64,000 nucleotides of DNA from Anadara kagoshimensis (GCA_021292105.1 CM037857.1:35875581-35939580), one strand, 5' to 3'. Shown: positions 12,801 through 23,092, counted from the stretch's first letter. Program-made: numbers and translations. The notes: a model not told the origin generated them from the letters alone.

Positions 12801-15800
12801 GAAATAATCACTGGGTGTCATATCTGTAGGGTGGGTGATTAAGTTGTTCGAACTTGCATTCATGAATTGCTGCTTGTGCAATCCTTGACTTGTGCACAGG
12901 AGCATTGCCGTGAAGAAGCAATGCCCCTCGGCTCAACTTTCCCCTCCTTTTTAATTTATAGCAGCTTTCAGCTGCTTCATTAGATCAGCATAGTAAGCCC
13001 CAGTGATAGAGATTCCAGCAAATTTATAATTGATTAACAGAACACCCTTAGAATCCCAAAACACAGTGGCCATGACTTTGCCAGCTGATGGTTGCGTTAT
13101 GAATTTCTTTGGTGGGGGTGAGCCAGGGTGCAATTGCATGAACTCTTTTATGGTTTCTGGGTCTCAATGATGAATCCATGTTTCATCACCATTACTAAAC
13201 ATAAATGGAAGCTCTCCGGGTTATCATTATAAATGCCAAGAAGCTCCCGACTTGACTGGAGTCTTTGGAAGCGATCCTGCACATTAAGGTTTCTGGGGAC
13301 CCATCTTGCGGATACTTCTGACATCCCAAGATGCTCGTGGATAACCGTGTATACACTTCAATTTGAAATGTCACACTCCCTAGCTATGTCATCTATCCTA
13401 ATTCGATGATCGTTCATGATGAGGGTCTCCACAGACATAACATTTCCTTTGTGATGGCATCAGCTGGCCTACCTAACTGTGGGTCATCCTTCAGTGAGGT
13501 GGGCCCACGTTCAAATTCAGCTGACCATTTTGCCACTATCGAATAGACAGGACCACTGTCACCATACACCTAAGCCATTTGCTGGTGAATTTCTTTGGCA
13601 TTTGATCCCTCTACTGTGAGGAACTTTATTACTGCCCTAAAGCAACATTTTGATTTTCCGCCATTGCTTGATGCTCAATAACTTTGAATGCTATAAAAAA
13701 TTACACAAATATGTTGTGACAAATAAACTTGATATATTTGGACGGAATGTTGTGTTGTCTAAATAAGTAAAGAAAATAAGTTATGCTTGGCTGAATACGC
13801 TGTTCTATGAACTTTCTGACTTCCCCTCATAGAAGGGTATGTATGCAGAAATTCCAAATACAGTTGTCCATTGAAATTCCACTTAAAATCCACACATATA
13901 ACAGTGGCAATAACCAGTGGTCCATCAATGATACGGTGGCAATAATCAGTGGTCCATCAATGATACGGTGGCAATAACCAGTGGTTCATCAATGATACAG
14001 TGGCAATAACCAGTGGTCCATCAATGATACAGTGGCAATAACCAGTGGTCCATCAATGATACAGTGGCAATAACCAGTGGTCCATCAATGATACAGTGGC
14101 AATAACCAGTGGTCCATCAATGATACAGTGGCAATAACCAGTGGTCCATCAATGATACAGTGGCAATAACCAGTGGTCCATCAATGATACAGTGGCAATA
14201 ACCAGTGGTCCATCAATGATACAGTGGCAATGACCAGTGGTCTATCAATGATACAGTGGCAATGACCAGTGGTCTATCAATGATACAGTGGCAATAACCA
14301 GTGGTCCATCAATGATACAGTGGCAATAACCAGTGGTCCATCAATGATCCAAATGTGTGAAGTATTGTTTGACAGCAACAAGAAACAAAAAGCTCATGGG
14401 CCTTAAATAGCTCACATGAGGACACTGAAGAGATTAGATTTATAACAACATTGTTTAAACAAGATTCAACAAGCTTTGCAAACCTGGTATGGTTTTATGT
14501 GTCCAGTGTCATAAATAAATTGTCAAGCTTTTACACATTTCAGCCTATGACAAGAAGATGTTAAACAGTGTATTTCTTCATGGCACTGTGTCCTTGAACA
14601 TGTTGAATATTCATCAGTCAAAGTCAAATTGCATGAATGTCTCAGTGAAGCTTTATGCAATGATGAAAAAACATGACATTTCAAGTTTTTAAGTTAATAA
14701 TAAGAAGATGCTTAAAGGATTTACATGTACTACTTCAGGTAACTGTAACCTTGAAAGAGGGTCAAGATAAACAAAACTTTGCAAACTTGGTAGAGCTTCA
14801 AACATATGTTATAAATAAAGTTTCAAGTTTCTAAGCCTTTTGGTTCATAACAGTAAAAATATCTTAAAGTTTAACTAAGGTCACTGTGACCATAAATGAG
14901 GGTCAAGATCAGCTGGCCACATAAAATTGGTTCAGCATCATGTCCTGATGCTATAATGGGGTATCATGCTCCAATGGTTTTTAATTTATTTACTTTTATT
15001 GTGTAGATCAGTAGATGTTTCTCTTCTTGCATTCAAAGTGACTTTGAATGTAAGTTTAGTTTTAAGCTTCTAGGCATTTTTATTTTTAATTTATTCACTT
15101 TTATTGTGTAGATCAGTAGATGTTTCGCTTCTTGCATTCAAAGTGACTTTGAATGTAAGTTTAGTTTTAAGCTTCTAGGCATTTTTGTATGGCAAGAAGA
15201 GGTTTAAAGATTTGTCAAGGTCAATCTGCGTTGCAAATTTGGTTTTACGCTCTGATGCTATACCAGTATGTAGGTATTTTGGTTCGTGACATGATGTTCC
15301 AAGATTTTTATATTAAAGATCATGCTAATCTTGAGTAAGGGTTTTGGTCAACCAACTTTGCAATCTTTAAAGGATTCAATTCTGGCAATCCCTAACAAAT
15401 TTAATTTCCATAGGTTTACTGCTTTAGTTTATCAACCTTTTTCTTCAAATATTTATATTATTAATTAACTATAAAGTTGTATAATATCACATACCTAAAC
15501 CCTGTTTGTCCATCATCTTTTATGCCTTTTCCATCTGGCATACTAAAGGTGGGCTGATGCGTTTCCCAGCTGCCTCTTGCATCAGGCTGACTCTGGCGTC
15601 CATCTGATTTATCAGAACTCATATTTCCCTTGATACCATGTGACACTGAAAATACAAAAGACAATATAACAAGAAACCTAATAGGGCCTGTATCACTCGC
15701 ATGGAACATCCTTGAAAATATATTAAATAACATGAGTTTTATTTTTTAAATTTAAAATTTTAACAAAATACACATGATACAGTACATCATGCTGTAATAC

Positions 15801-16624
15801 CCATTTATAAGTTTTTGCTATATACCTTTCGATGTTTCTATTTAAAGAAGTTATCAGCAGAGACAACCAGTCTGGTGGATAATTTATATGATAAAGGAAG
15901 AGTAGTGGACCTACTGGGTGGACATGGCCGAGTGGTATTGTCACTGGCTTCCGAAATCAAGGGTCGTGGGTTCAAACCTCACTCAGGACTCGGAAATTTT
16001 CTGAGATGATTTTCATCTCCTGCCTATACTAGAGCCGTAAAAAGCTCATCATCAGTGTAGTCTTTCGGATGAAACTCAAATTTGAGGTCTCATGTCTCAG
16101 TGCACCCTAAAAACATCTCTGTAGAGTTAAAAAAAGAGTAGGCAACCTGTGGCCGCTACAGAGAATGCTTACAACTAGAAGCAAATGAAACAGACTGAGC
16201 AAGAAGATAAATAGATTAATATTGTCTGTTTACTCTGCTGCAGAGAAAGGAACAATGTTATATTCAAAGAATTGAATGACATGGTTACAAATCAATCATG
16301 AGCAGACTCATTGTTAATATTCCTAATGTCAATTAATCCATGCATTACAACTCCTTTAATACACCAAAACGTATTTTGGATGGTTGTTTACAATGGTAAA
16401 AATTTTGACAAAATGGCAGCGTTTTTCGTGTGACGTAAGGATGATGGAAGAATTTATTATTTACGTAGGTTGGAAAGGGTTACAATGAAGGGTAGCTCTG
16501 AAAATGCAGAAAGGTAGTTAACTTTATTACTTTATTAAATCAATTTTGTTCATTCCTGTTACAAAAAAAATAAATCCGTTCTTAAGCTGCACTTACCTAC
16601 AGAAATAGTCAACTCTTTCGCCAT
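6621..16624 (-). CDS. caspase-family protein, probable pseudo-caspase (six exons, 349 aa)
   Basis: Assembled from six minus-strand exons (16624-16597, 15645-15495, 12273-11978, 9438-9233, 7518-7401, 6871-6621). Every intron is GT-AG and all phases join, giving 1,050 nt with stop. Domains: a short charged N-terminal region (aa 1-70) with no visible CARD or DED; p20 at about 74-227; p10 at about 258-345. Caspase hallmarks are ILSYGEPG (177-184), KPKLFFIQ before the active site, VPIEADF in the linker, TSWYIRALC and LTRVN. Catalytic Cys is kept at 229, but the pentapeptide normally QACRG reads QGCKY. The catalytic His of SHG is Tyr180, and the S1 arginine of the YYSWR loop (caspase-3 Arg207) is Ile272. 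By family knowledge these changes should abolish Asp-directed proteolysis, so a regulatory or decoy role in apoptosis or immunity is inferred. Length suits an effector-type caspase. Start chosen as the exon-1 ATG with a strong GTAAGT donor; an in-frame ATG in exon 2 is an alternative. Confidence 0.9.
7401..7518 (-). CDS. caspase-like gene, exon 5 (active-site Cys, interdomain linker)
   Basis: 118 nt starting in phase 0 with Gly-Cys-Lys-Tyr, so the pentapeptide is QGCKY. An acidic linker (DEADDGGEKD) could hold a p20/p10 cleavage site, followed by VPIEADF, a caspase signature at the p10 N terminus. Confidence 0.92.
7945..8122 (-). repeat. tRNA-derived SINE fragment with microsatellite tail (minus strand)
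   Basis: Read on the minus strand: an A-box-like TTGGTAGCTTAGTTGGTAG, then ATTCTTGACTGGTATGTAAAG, which resembles the 3' tail ATTCTTGACTGGGACGTTAAAC of the SINE at 35127. It is followed by a degenerate CAGT/CAGA-type microsatellite at about 7965-8030. The central region is deleted. Confidence 0.6.
8166..8308. repeat. inverted repeat (foldback) in caspase intron 4
   Basis: Arms of about 62 bp (8166-8228 and 8246-8308) are inverted copies sharing CAATTATTGA, ACATAAG.ATTTATCAACC and AACA blocks, around a short GGCC-containing centre. The following 300 bp, with repeated GTTACGTCA strings, may belong to the same element. No coding content. Confidence 0.6.
9233..9438 (-). CDS. caspase-like gene, exon 4 (position of catalytic His)
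   Basis: 206 nt. Encodes DMDCFICVILSYGEPG, where caspases have SHG, and ends at KPKLFFIQ immediately before the active-site cysteine exon. The codon at the His position is TAT. Confidence 0.95.
10594..11432 (+). mobile_element. internally deleted hAT-type transposon
   Basis: Ends are CAGGGCTCAGATAAA and its inverse ATCTGAGCCCTG, typical of hAT termini starting CAGGG. The flanking 8-mers AGTTCAAG and AGTTGTAT are only partly alike, so the target duplication is uncertain. Inside, in several frames, lie an N-terminal MAQKSITNYF with a Lys-rich stretch (from 10948) and, near 11100-11260, YCKYCLEYP with ADKSTLFKG and HYH. This is the pattern of the TTF-type zinc finger of hAT transposases. The dimerisation and catalytic parts are missing. 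It sits in caspase intron 3. Confidence 0.75.
10948..11262 (+). pseudogene. hAT transposase N-terminal remnant (TTF-type zinc finger)
   Basis: Starts at ATG 10948, hits a TAA after ten codons, and continues in frame-disrupted form through an acidic/basic linker into a zinc-finger-like CxxC...H segment. It cannot encode an active transposase; the RNase-H-like domain is absent. Confidence 0.65.
11978..12273 (-). CDS. caspase-like gene, exon 3 (start of p20)
   Basis: 296 nt. Encodes the first p20 strand (GKAIVINNQYF), a basic insert rich in Lys/Arg, and the helix DRDAIVKVLQQLGFE. R106-E-H-T-D aligns with the R-x-G-T-D segment that supplies one S1 arginine in active caspases. Confidence 0.92.
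12562..13829 (-). mobile_element. mariner transposon (1,268 bp)
   Basis: Terminal inverted repeats of about 33 bp (GAGGGGAGGTCAAAAAGTTC left; its near-inverse GAACTTTCTGACTTCCCCTC right) are flanked by the TA target dinucleotide (12560-12561 and 13830-13831). Length is standard for a full mariner. It lies in caspase intron 2 with its transposase on the same strand as the host gene. Confidence 0.95.
12590..13664 (-). pseudogene. mariner transposase, inactivated
   Basis: The ATG at 13664 is followed by a degenerate helix-turn-helix region (GRPADA-type motif), GDETWIHH holding the first catalytic Asp, and TPSDYFLF holding the third. The second catalytic Asp, in the usual HDNARPH-type motif, is Gly (HGNAPVH). 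There is an in-frame TAG after QQMA, a TGA after WIHH, and a one-base frameshift between the HPP and DMTPSDY segments. The copy is dead but structurally complete. Confidence 0.9.
13902..14349. repeat. 32-bp minisatellite (about 14 copies)
   Basis: Unit CAGTGGCAATAACCAGTGGT followed by CCATCAATGATA, nearly uniform apart from early ACGGTG variants and GACC for AACC in two units. It lies in caspase intron 2. Confidence 0.97.
14378..15450. repeat. dispersed mollusc repeat with a 105-bp tandem duplication
   Basis: The stretch reads like the 'toward-the-ligand' style dispersed repeats of mollusc genomes, with repeated GGTCAAG, TTTGCAAAC and TTCAAGTTT blocks at irregular spacing. Within it, 14978-15082 is copied almost exactly at 15083-15187. 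No coding potential. Confidence 0.6.
15495..15645 (-). CDS. caspase-like gene, exon 2 (N-terminal region)
   Basis: 151 nt between an acceptor TTTTCAG and donor GTATGT. Encodes a hydrophilic, Ser/Asp/Gly/Gln-rich segment without a recognisable prodomain fold. It ends in phase 2 and joins exon 3 to make a Ser codon. Confidence 0.75.
15915..16200 (+). repeat. tRNA-derived SINE, family 2
   Basis: The tRNA-like head has ACATGGCCGAGTGGTATTGT (serine/leucine-tRNA style A box) and GGGTTCAAACC as B box. A long non-tRNA body follows with TTTCGGATGAAACTCAAA and CTGTGGCCGCTACAGAGAA. It is in caspase intron 1. No intact cloverleaf 3' end was found. Confidence 0.7.
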
Positions 16625-16687
16625 GACTACATAACATAAAGAACACAGCCATTTCGTAAAATCGTTTACCATTGTAAACAACCACCC
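16375..16687. repeat. inverted repeat around caspase exon 1
   Basis: About 50 bp at 16375-16426 (GGTTGTTTACAATGGTAAA core, then AAAATGGC) is repeated inverted at 16636-16687, just upstream of the caspase start codon. So the sequence immediately 5' of the gene has an inverted copy inside intron 1. Confidence 0.75.
16597..16624 (-). CDS. caspase-like gene, exon 1 (start codon)
   Basis: 28 nt encoding MAKELTISV plus one base, then donor GTAAGT. The phase fits exon 2 exactly (G + TG gives Val). Too short for domain evidence, so it is the least certain exon of the gene. Confidence 0.65.
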
Positions 16688-16889
16688 AGATTATATTTTA
16701 TCGCATATAATGATATATGAAGCAAGGATGGAGCTGGAACAGGAATTTTTAGTAATGACTCGGCTCATGTAAGTAAAAGAGTCATTGATTAGTACCCGTC
16801 ATATTGAAATCTATACAATATTTTGTGATCTTGCTTTCTCCAAAATAAGCTAAATAAGTTTACAGTAGAAATGTTCCTTGGGTTACTCC

Positions 16890-17060
16890 AGTCAACTGTA
16901 ACCTCTTGAGAGTTATACCTTCAGGATGGTGGGCAGATGTGAATTGGACACGGATTCCATACTGATCGAGGTTGTACAACAATTTATTATGTGGCAAAGT
17001 GACAGTGTCGAATGTTTTTGAAAAATCAAGCATAACAGTGTTTGTGTCAGATGACGTGAT
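16890..17060 (-). pseudogene. LINE reverse-transcriptase fragment
   Basis: Minus-strand reading gives VMLDFSKTFDTV followed by HNKLLYNLDQYGIR. This is motif A and the following helix of LINE reverse transcriptases (LDFSKAFDTVPHNKLL pattern). Only about 55 codons survive; no other RT motif is nearby. Confidence 0.8.
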
Positions 17061-17087
17061 TGCAGAAAATCATGTACTGTAAATTAT

Positions 17088-17197
17088 CGGTAGCCAATCG
17101 GTAACCCGAAATACCAAATCAGCCCTAATTTACCGGATCAGCCCTAATTTACCGGATCGACCATACGATTTACCAGATCGGCGCCGAATCAACCCTT
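17088..17197. repeat. terminal-repeat-like block, inverted copy at 20930-20985
   Basis: AGCCAATCGGTAACCCGAAA with the following TACC recurs inverted at about 20935-20978 as TATTTCGGGTTACCCGTAGC, 3.9 kb away. The end of the block (ACCAGATCGGCGCCGAAT) is also matched inverted at about 17894-17920. AATTTACCGGATC occurs twice in tandem. This could be the ends of one large element or separate copies of a small one. Confidence 0.45.
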
Positions 17198-18965
17198 ATA
17201 TTGTCACATAGAGTCAAAATGAGGGCACCATTAAATTTATATGATATCAATGATGAAAAATATATATTATTATTAATTGTTTTGATCGTGGATATTCAAA
17301 AATATCATAATTATTTTCAGTACAGGTTCACAGCTGTACTAATCTCAATGTTGAATCATGTCAAACACCTTGTCAAAGTGAAAGGACAGCCTCTTTAACA
17401 CTTTAGACCAATCAAATACATCATTGACGACATGTACCAGTTACCATGTCAATTATTTTTAAAAAAATAATATTATTAAAATTAATATTCTTGACTGGGA
17501 CGTTAACTAAACACCATTACTCACTGGTAACTCAGTATTAATATATATATATTTTTTTATATATATAACCGTGAAGTGCTGCAGTATAAAAGGAAAAAGA
17601 TATCAACAAATTGTGTATATGTAAAAATGTGGTGCATTGATTTTAATTTATCAATACTTAATATAAATCAAAATAGAATCTTATATGCATTATTTTACTT
17701 AGGTTGTATTTATTGATAAGCACGCAGTAAAGCACCAACAAAACCTCATAAGACTTATCTCCCCTTTACTATAATAAGATTTTTTTAATTATTGTATGCC
17801 AATACACCGTGTATCAAATCAAAATAAGATGAATTATGTTTTATATTAGATATATCAACATAATAATACTATCTTTGTGGTCATATCACCACATTTAAGG
17901 GCCAATTCGGCGCTGATCTGGTATTCACGATTTCGAAAACACAAAGTCTCGCGTCTACCGAAGTCTCGTTTAAGTCTCGTGGGGGGGCAAGTCCAACAGG
18001 TTGCTGAAGAAAGACTACATTGAGATGCGGTTACGCTGTTGAAAATTGTGAATTAGTAGTTCTTCGTTATCGTTTTCACCAACAATTATGACGAATAAAA
18101 AATAAAATAATACAGAAAGTGAAACATTTATTTGTAGAAATTATTTAAATTACAGCAACCAAAAAGGAAACCGAAAGTTAACACGGCTGTTAAAAAAAAA
18201 GATGTCTACGTTTGTAAATTTATCTGTAGTTGATATATCTTTCCTATGTGTCAAATAAAGTGGTATATCAATAAGTAAAAACCGTTGTAAGTTAAGAGTA
18301 AGAACTAGTAATTGTTTCTATTTAAAAAAATAAATAAACCACTCACTTGCCATAGTACTTAGAAATTATCCTCATCGATAGGCCCCGAATAGCTGCCCGA
18401 TTTACAGTAATTATATTATGAAGGAACGTGAATAAAATCGTTGAAAAAGTATTTTTACCATTAAACCATCAAGTTTGTTATCATAAGTTATAAAAGATCG
18501 AAATAACCCTGTGCCTATGGTGTAAAAATTATTTTTATATCTGATGTCTTTCCTTTGAAAGTTTTTGTTTAAAAAATTGCCTTTATTTCACCCTTTTTCC
18601 CTTATAGTATCCAAAATCTTGCTTATGGTTACATTTTTCGACATTTGTTGTTTATCAGGATATTTTTACATTTTTTTATAAACGACATTTTGCTTCCAAT
18701 TTGCGTTAAAGATGACAAAATTTTAGGCCGGTTTTTTCCGGTATTTCACAATAACCGGCATATCGTTACAGAATTCACACCCAAAGTTTTCCGTTTTAGA
18801 AATTAAAGAATTTGAATTTTATTTCATTATAAAGTCTTTTTTTAACAAAAAATGATAATAGTAATAAAAATTAAAATTGAAAATCATTTTGAGAATATAG
18901 TTCAAACATCTATAATTGTAGCTGGTTCAACGTCACAGAATTTTATTTCATGTGCTCTTCAACAG
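17198..18965. other. AT-rich intergenic stretch, no gene recognised
   Basis: No exon or domain is recognised. At about 17488-17530 there is a SINE 3'-tail scrap (TATTCTTGACTGGGACGTTA). A TA-rich microsatellite lies near 17539-17570. Confidence 0.5.
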
Positions 18966-18974
18966 TAAGTTTAG

Positions 18975-19025
18975 AATGAATAAATGAATGAATGAATGAA
19001 TGAATGAATGAATGAATGAATGAAT

Positions 19026-19060
<35 letters not shown>

Positions 19061-19105
19061 TTATTTTTTTAATTTATTTATTTATTTATTTATTTATTTA
19101 TTTGA
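18975..19105. repeat. (GAAT)n and (TTTA)n microsatellites
   Basis: A run of GAAT units at about 18975-19025 passes directly into TTTA units to about 19105, interrupted once by a T-rich stretch. Confidence 0.95.
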
Positions 19106-19109
19106 ATAC

Positions 19110-19890
19110 ACAGTCATTAACTATACGAAGTCATGAAATTAGAAGTATTAATTCACGGCAGTTTCAAAACGTGTGGGTACTAGTAATTCAGAATCATAAT
19201 ATTCATCATAAATTAAGGTAATTAATTAGTACGTTAATGAGATTAACACCATGTAGGTACATTTTCCACGTATAATATACTATCATCTGATCCAATAGGA
19301 ATTTGGAATTTGCTTCCGTTATCAATAAGTTACCGCGTCTGTTGATAAGGTATGCAGATTATCGGCATTAATTAGCAACCTTTACCTGTGGGTCAAAATA
19401 TGTAATATACGCTTTCGTACAGGTCAAAGCTATCACTTTTGAAATAAATAAATGACTGAATGATTCTCGGTTCCAGTAATTTTCTATTACAGAAGTTCTG
19501 ACTTCGAGAAATATTTACAGAATGAAATTATGATAATAAAAAAAATTCAAAATATAAAATTTTCAAAATGAAAAGTTAAAAATGTTTGTGCGGTTTAAAT
19601 TTGTTAAATATATTGAGAACCTCTTGAAATGAAAAAAAGTTAAATAAGGAAGACGAAATGTGATATATATAATCAGCGACGTTGAACACAGAATACTTTA
19701 AAGACTCTATTAAATGTCACGGGCGTTGATCAAATTAAATATGAAGATTTTTAGAGTAAAGTTTCAATCTTTCGAAAATTTTTGTTTTTTTACCTTAAAA
19801 AGACTGACAAACTGATTTTAATACATTATAAAATATTAAATTATACATTGGCCATACACAGATATAAGGAAAACAAAACTGATTATTTAT
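19110..19890. other. AT-rich intergenic stretch
   Basis: Nothing recognised in either strand beyond AT-rich filler; no open frame with a domain signature. Confidence 0.5.
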
Positions 19891-19899
19891 AACCAGATT

Positions 19900-20011
19900 T
19901 AGCCCGAGATTCCTCTGGCCCGAAATTTTTTTTTTTTTTTTTTTTTAATTTCGGGGCCCGAAATTGATAAAAAAAAAAAAAAAAATTTCGGGCCAGAGGA
20001 ATCTCGGGCTA
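19900..20011. mobile_element. 112-bp palindromic mini-element with 9-bp target duplication
   Basis: Perfect 28-bp terminal inverted repeats begin TAGCCCGAGATTCCTCTGGC. They flank a T-tract, a short GGGGCCC core and an A-tract, so the whole element folds into a hairpin. The 9-mer AACCAGATT directly precedes (19891-19899) and follows (20012-20020) it, a clean target-site duplication. Confidence 0.85.
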
Positions 20012-20473
20012 AACCAGATTAAGAATTACATCACAGATTAAAAATTTAAATTGGACGTTATTCAAAAATAGAAAAAAGACAAATTATGCACTAAATGTAA
20101 TAATAATTCTATAGAAGCAGAGAAGATGAAATTCATTTCTTGATATCTATACTGTCCAGTAATATTTTGACAGATGATAGAAATAAACTATTTTCGGCTA
20201 TAATAAATACATCAAATAAATGCTTTAATAATCAAAACTCTTTGACAAATATTTTTGGATTATAAATTGTGAAGATTGTGATATACTTAAGACTTTTGTA
20301 CAATCTGGGGTACAACAAAAGTCTTTTTTCCCCGTTTTAATCGTCATATTCTACGCTGCAACTATACTGGACGGATGTAGCTTCCCCCCCAAGCCTCGTT
20401 TTCGTTCATAGGTGTTATCTCCCCTGTCGTGTTTTCGAAATGGTCAATATTCGTGCGTCGATCCGGTAAATGT

Positions 20474-20700
20474 GGAAGCATGTAGCTCAGTTGGTACAGC
20501 GTCAGACTCCAGATCCAAGGGTCGTGGGTTCGAATCCCGTCGGGGGCATGTTGTGACCTTAAGCAAGTTACTTCATTTCACATTGCTGCTGACTTATCCA
20601 GTGTCAGGATAATGGACCGGTGAGGCTGTAACCATTGCAATTGTCGTCTCCGTGAGCTAGCACCTAAAAAGTCGCCCTGAGTCAGGTCTGGGATCTGCCC
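20474..20700 (+). repeat. tRNA-derived SINE, family 1, best copy
   Basis: The head GCATGTAGCTCAGTTGGTAC and GGGTTCGAATCCCGTC give good A and B boxes and a partial cloverleaf. A non-tRNA body follows (GACCTTAAGCAAGTTACTTC, CAGGATAATGGACCGGTGAG). The same body follows the related head at 4347, which marks both as SINEs and not tRNA genes. Confidence 0.8.
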
Positions 20701-21155
20701 GAAACGGGGGATCGCCCGATCGGGGGACAACAGGGAAGTAATTCTTGTGGGTGTACACGCGAGTACACAGAAGAGTTCCGATGATTGCGAGTAATACTAC
20801 CTTATGTAAACATCCGGTAGATCGTACATAGATACTCGCGGTTGTCAATAAAGCTTTGTAAATCCTACAGGCAACAGGTAATAATGACAGACATATCGGC
20901 AGTGTTTTCCAAAACTGGTAGAAGAATGAGGGCCGATCCGGTATTTCGGGTTACCCGTAGCCGATTGGTTTGGTAAATCCTTAAGTAACTCGTGTGTAAA
21001 TCATTACTTTACCGTGTATCTCCTACAACAATTTAACTACGCTTTCAGTTTGTAAAGAACTTCTTACCTACAAAAATTAGTCAGTTTAACTTCCGCTTTC
21101 AGTTTAGTGATATCTTAACCCCAAAAATCAAGTCTAAATTTATGTACATGTAATA

Positions 21156-22230
21156 GGTAGTCACGAATTTGTGTAGCATTTTGGTAGCATTTGTGTACCA
21201 TTTTTAAACATCAATTTCACCTGAAGTAATGAATACTGTGATCTTATATTTTCCATTAACGTGTTATTATATGTTTATTTTACACATATAATAAGAATAT
21301 TTGTTATTATGGCGGTTTTAATAAAGAAATCGAACGAATTCATAGGGGTGTTTACCGACAATATATCATAGTCCGGCCATTTTGGTAGCATTTTTTAACA
21401 TTTTCTAATGGTCATTTCTCTAAAAATACAAAATGTCATATTTTATATTTTCTAAAAATGTGTTATTATATGTATATTTTACATATATTATAAGAATTTC
21501 CATTAAGACGATACTTTTAATAAAGAAATTGAACGAAATCGTAGGGGTGTTTACTGACTTCGATTGAGAAAATATATCGTAGTCCGGCCATTTTGGTAGC
21601 ATTTTTAAGCATTTTCAAATGCCCATTTCTCTTAAAATACAAAATTTTATACCTTTATATTTTATATAAACGTGTTATCATATGTCTATTTCACATATAT
21701 TTTAAAAAATTTCATTTATATGGGGATTTTAATAAAGAAATTTAACAAAATCGCATGGGTGTTTACTGAATTCAGTGAAGGAAATATATCGTAGTCCGGC
21801 CATTTTGGAAAATGATAAAATGGCCGGACGCCGATGTCGGTAAACACCCCTACGATTTTGTTCAATTTCGTTATTAAAACCGTCATATAAATGAAAACTC
21901 TTATAATCTGTGTAAAATGGACATATAATTACACATTTCTATAAAATATAAAGGAATGACATTTTGCATTTTTAGAGAAATGGTCATTTGAAAATGCTAC
22001 CAAAATGGCCGGACTACGGTATATTGAAGTCAGTAGACACCCTTCGATTTCGTTTAATTTCTTTATTAAAATATCGTGTTAATAAAAATACTTATAATGT
22101 TTGCAAAATATACACATATAAGCACGTTTATATAAAATTAAAAGTAAAAGTATGCATTACTTCAGGTGAAATCGATGTTTAAAAATGGTACACAAATGCT
22201 ACCAAAATGGTACACAAATTCGTGACCACC
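21156..22230. mobile_element. Mutator-like foldback element, non-autonomous (1,075 bp)
   Basis: The outermost ends GGTAGTCACGAATTTGTGTA and its inverse TACACAAATTCGTGACCACC are flanked by an identical 9-mer CATGTAATA (21147-21155 and 22231-22239). The arms contain repeated units of about 190-200 bp, each with TAGTCCGGCCATTTTGG, GGGGTGTTTAC and a TTTAATAAAGAAAT block: about three in forward orientation on the left and two inverted on the right, meeting near 21812. Long inverted repeats plus 9-bp target duplications fit the Mutator superfamily. No transposase is encoded. Confidence 0.85.
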
Positions 22231-22239
22231 CATGTAATA

Positions 22240-22771
22240 GCTTTTCAAAAAACTTGCCGACCCTGTAAATTATCCACCGAGATAATCCTAGCACTCGTTA
22301 TATACTTACACAACCACTATTTATCTAGGTCTTCTGATTGGCTTATATTGGGCCTAATGAAGCTGTTGACTGTGAAATATCACTGAAAATTATCAGTTTG
22401 TTTGAAATTGAGTGCTCCTAACAGAGGGAGGAAATACAGGCTCGCAAAGAAGACGTTGACTATAGAAACCTGAAGTAGCGAAATTTACAGTGTAGGGTAA
22501 ATTATTATACCAGAGCGAATGAGTGGCAGGTGAGTCAAAATATGTTATTATGCCTCACATATATTAAAACACTTTTCATTTGATGTTTTCCAATCACATG
22601 ACATGTAATAAATGAGATGTTTCCCACAGAATTACTGTCAGCGTGTGACAACCTCTCACAGCCATGTGATAACCTCTCACCAGCCATGTGATAATACTGT
22701 TATCAACCGGTGATAACCCGGTACAAGGGAAATAACTCGTACAACAGAATTGTGTTGTCATTTGGTAAACA
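22240..22771. other. intergenic stretch before Crypton-like remnants
   Basis: No gene is recognised. It contains repeated GCCATGTGATAA strings (22630-22700). GCGAATGAGTGGCAG directly before GTGAGT at about 22500-22517 would make a good splice donor and could be a 5' UTR exon of the downstream FAM204A gene, but nothing in the sequence proves it. Confidence 0.35.
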
Positions 22772-22990
22772 ATAACAATGGCGGCCAGTCGTTTTTTGCA
22801 GTTCGTCGGAAGCGGACTTGGAATTAATTATGTATGACAAAGATGCAGAAAACACAAAAAGGGTCACCTAAGCTTCAGTGAAATTACTGGAAATGTATTT
22901 GATGGAAACAATGAGAGTTAAACCTAGATCTTACTCCCAAAAGACCCATGCACAGCTACTGTGGAATCTTCGTATGCAGGCGAGCGTAAA
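22772..22990 (+). pseudogene. Crypton-like (tyrosine-recombinase-derived) N-terminal remnant 1
   Basis: Starts with ATGGCGGCCAGT and, after a frame slip, reads SEADLELIMYDKDAENTKRV, then a stop, then ASVKLLEMYLMETMR. The layout (acidic helix, NTKR, Val-rich helix, aromatic-Leu) resembles the N-terminal core-binding region of Crypton-type recombinase proteins common in invertebrate genomes. No catalytic domain follows. Family assignment is by eye only. Confidence 0.45.
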
Positions 22991-23092
22991 AGGGTGGTTG
23001 AAAGTGTAAACTGGAAGCGTTTAATTTAATTTAAAATTTAAATATTGTTTGTGTCATTTTACATGGTAAGCTTTGTTTCGTTATAATAAAAT

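Noticed and set aside
20474-20550. Possible tRNA gene
   Set aside because: A and B boxes are present, but the stem pairing is poor and a SINE body shared with 4347 follows directly.
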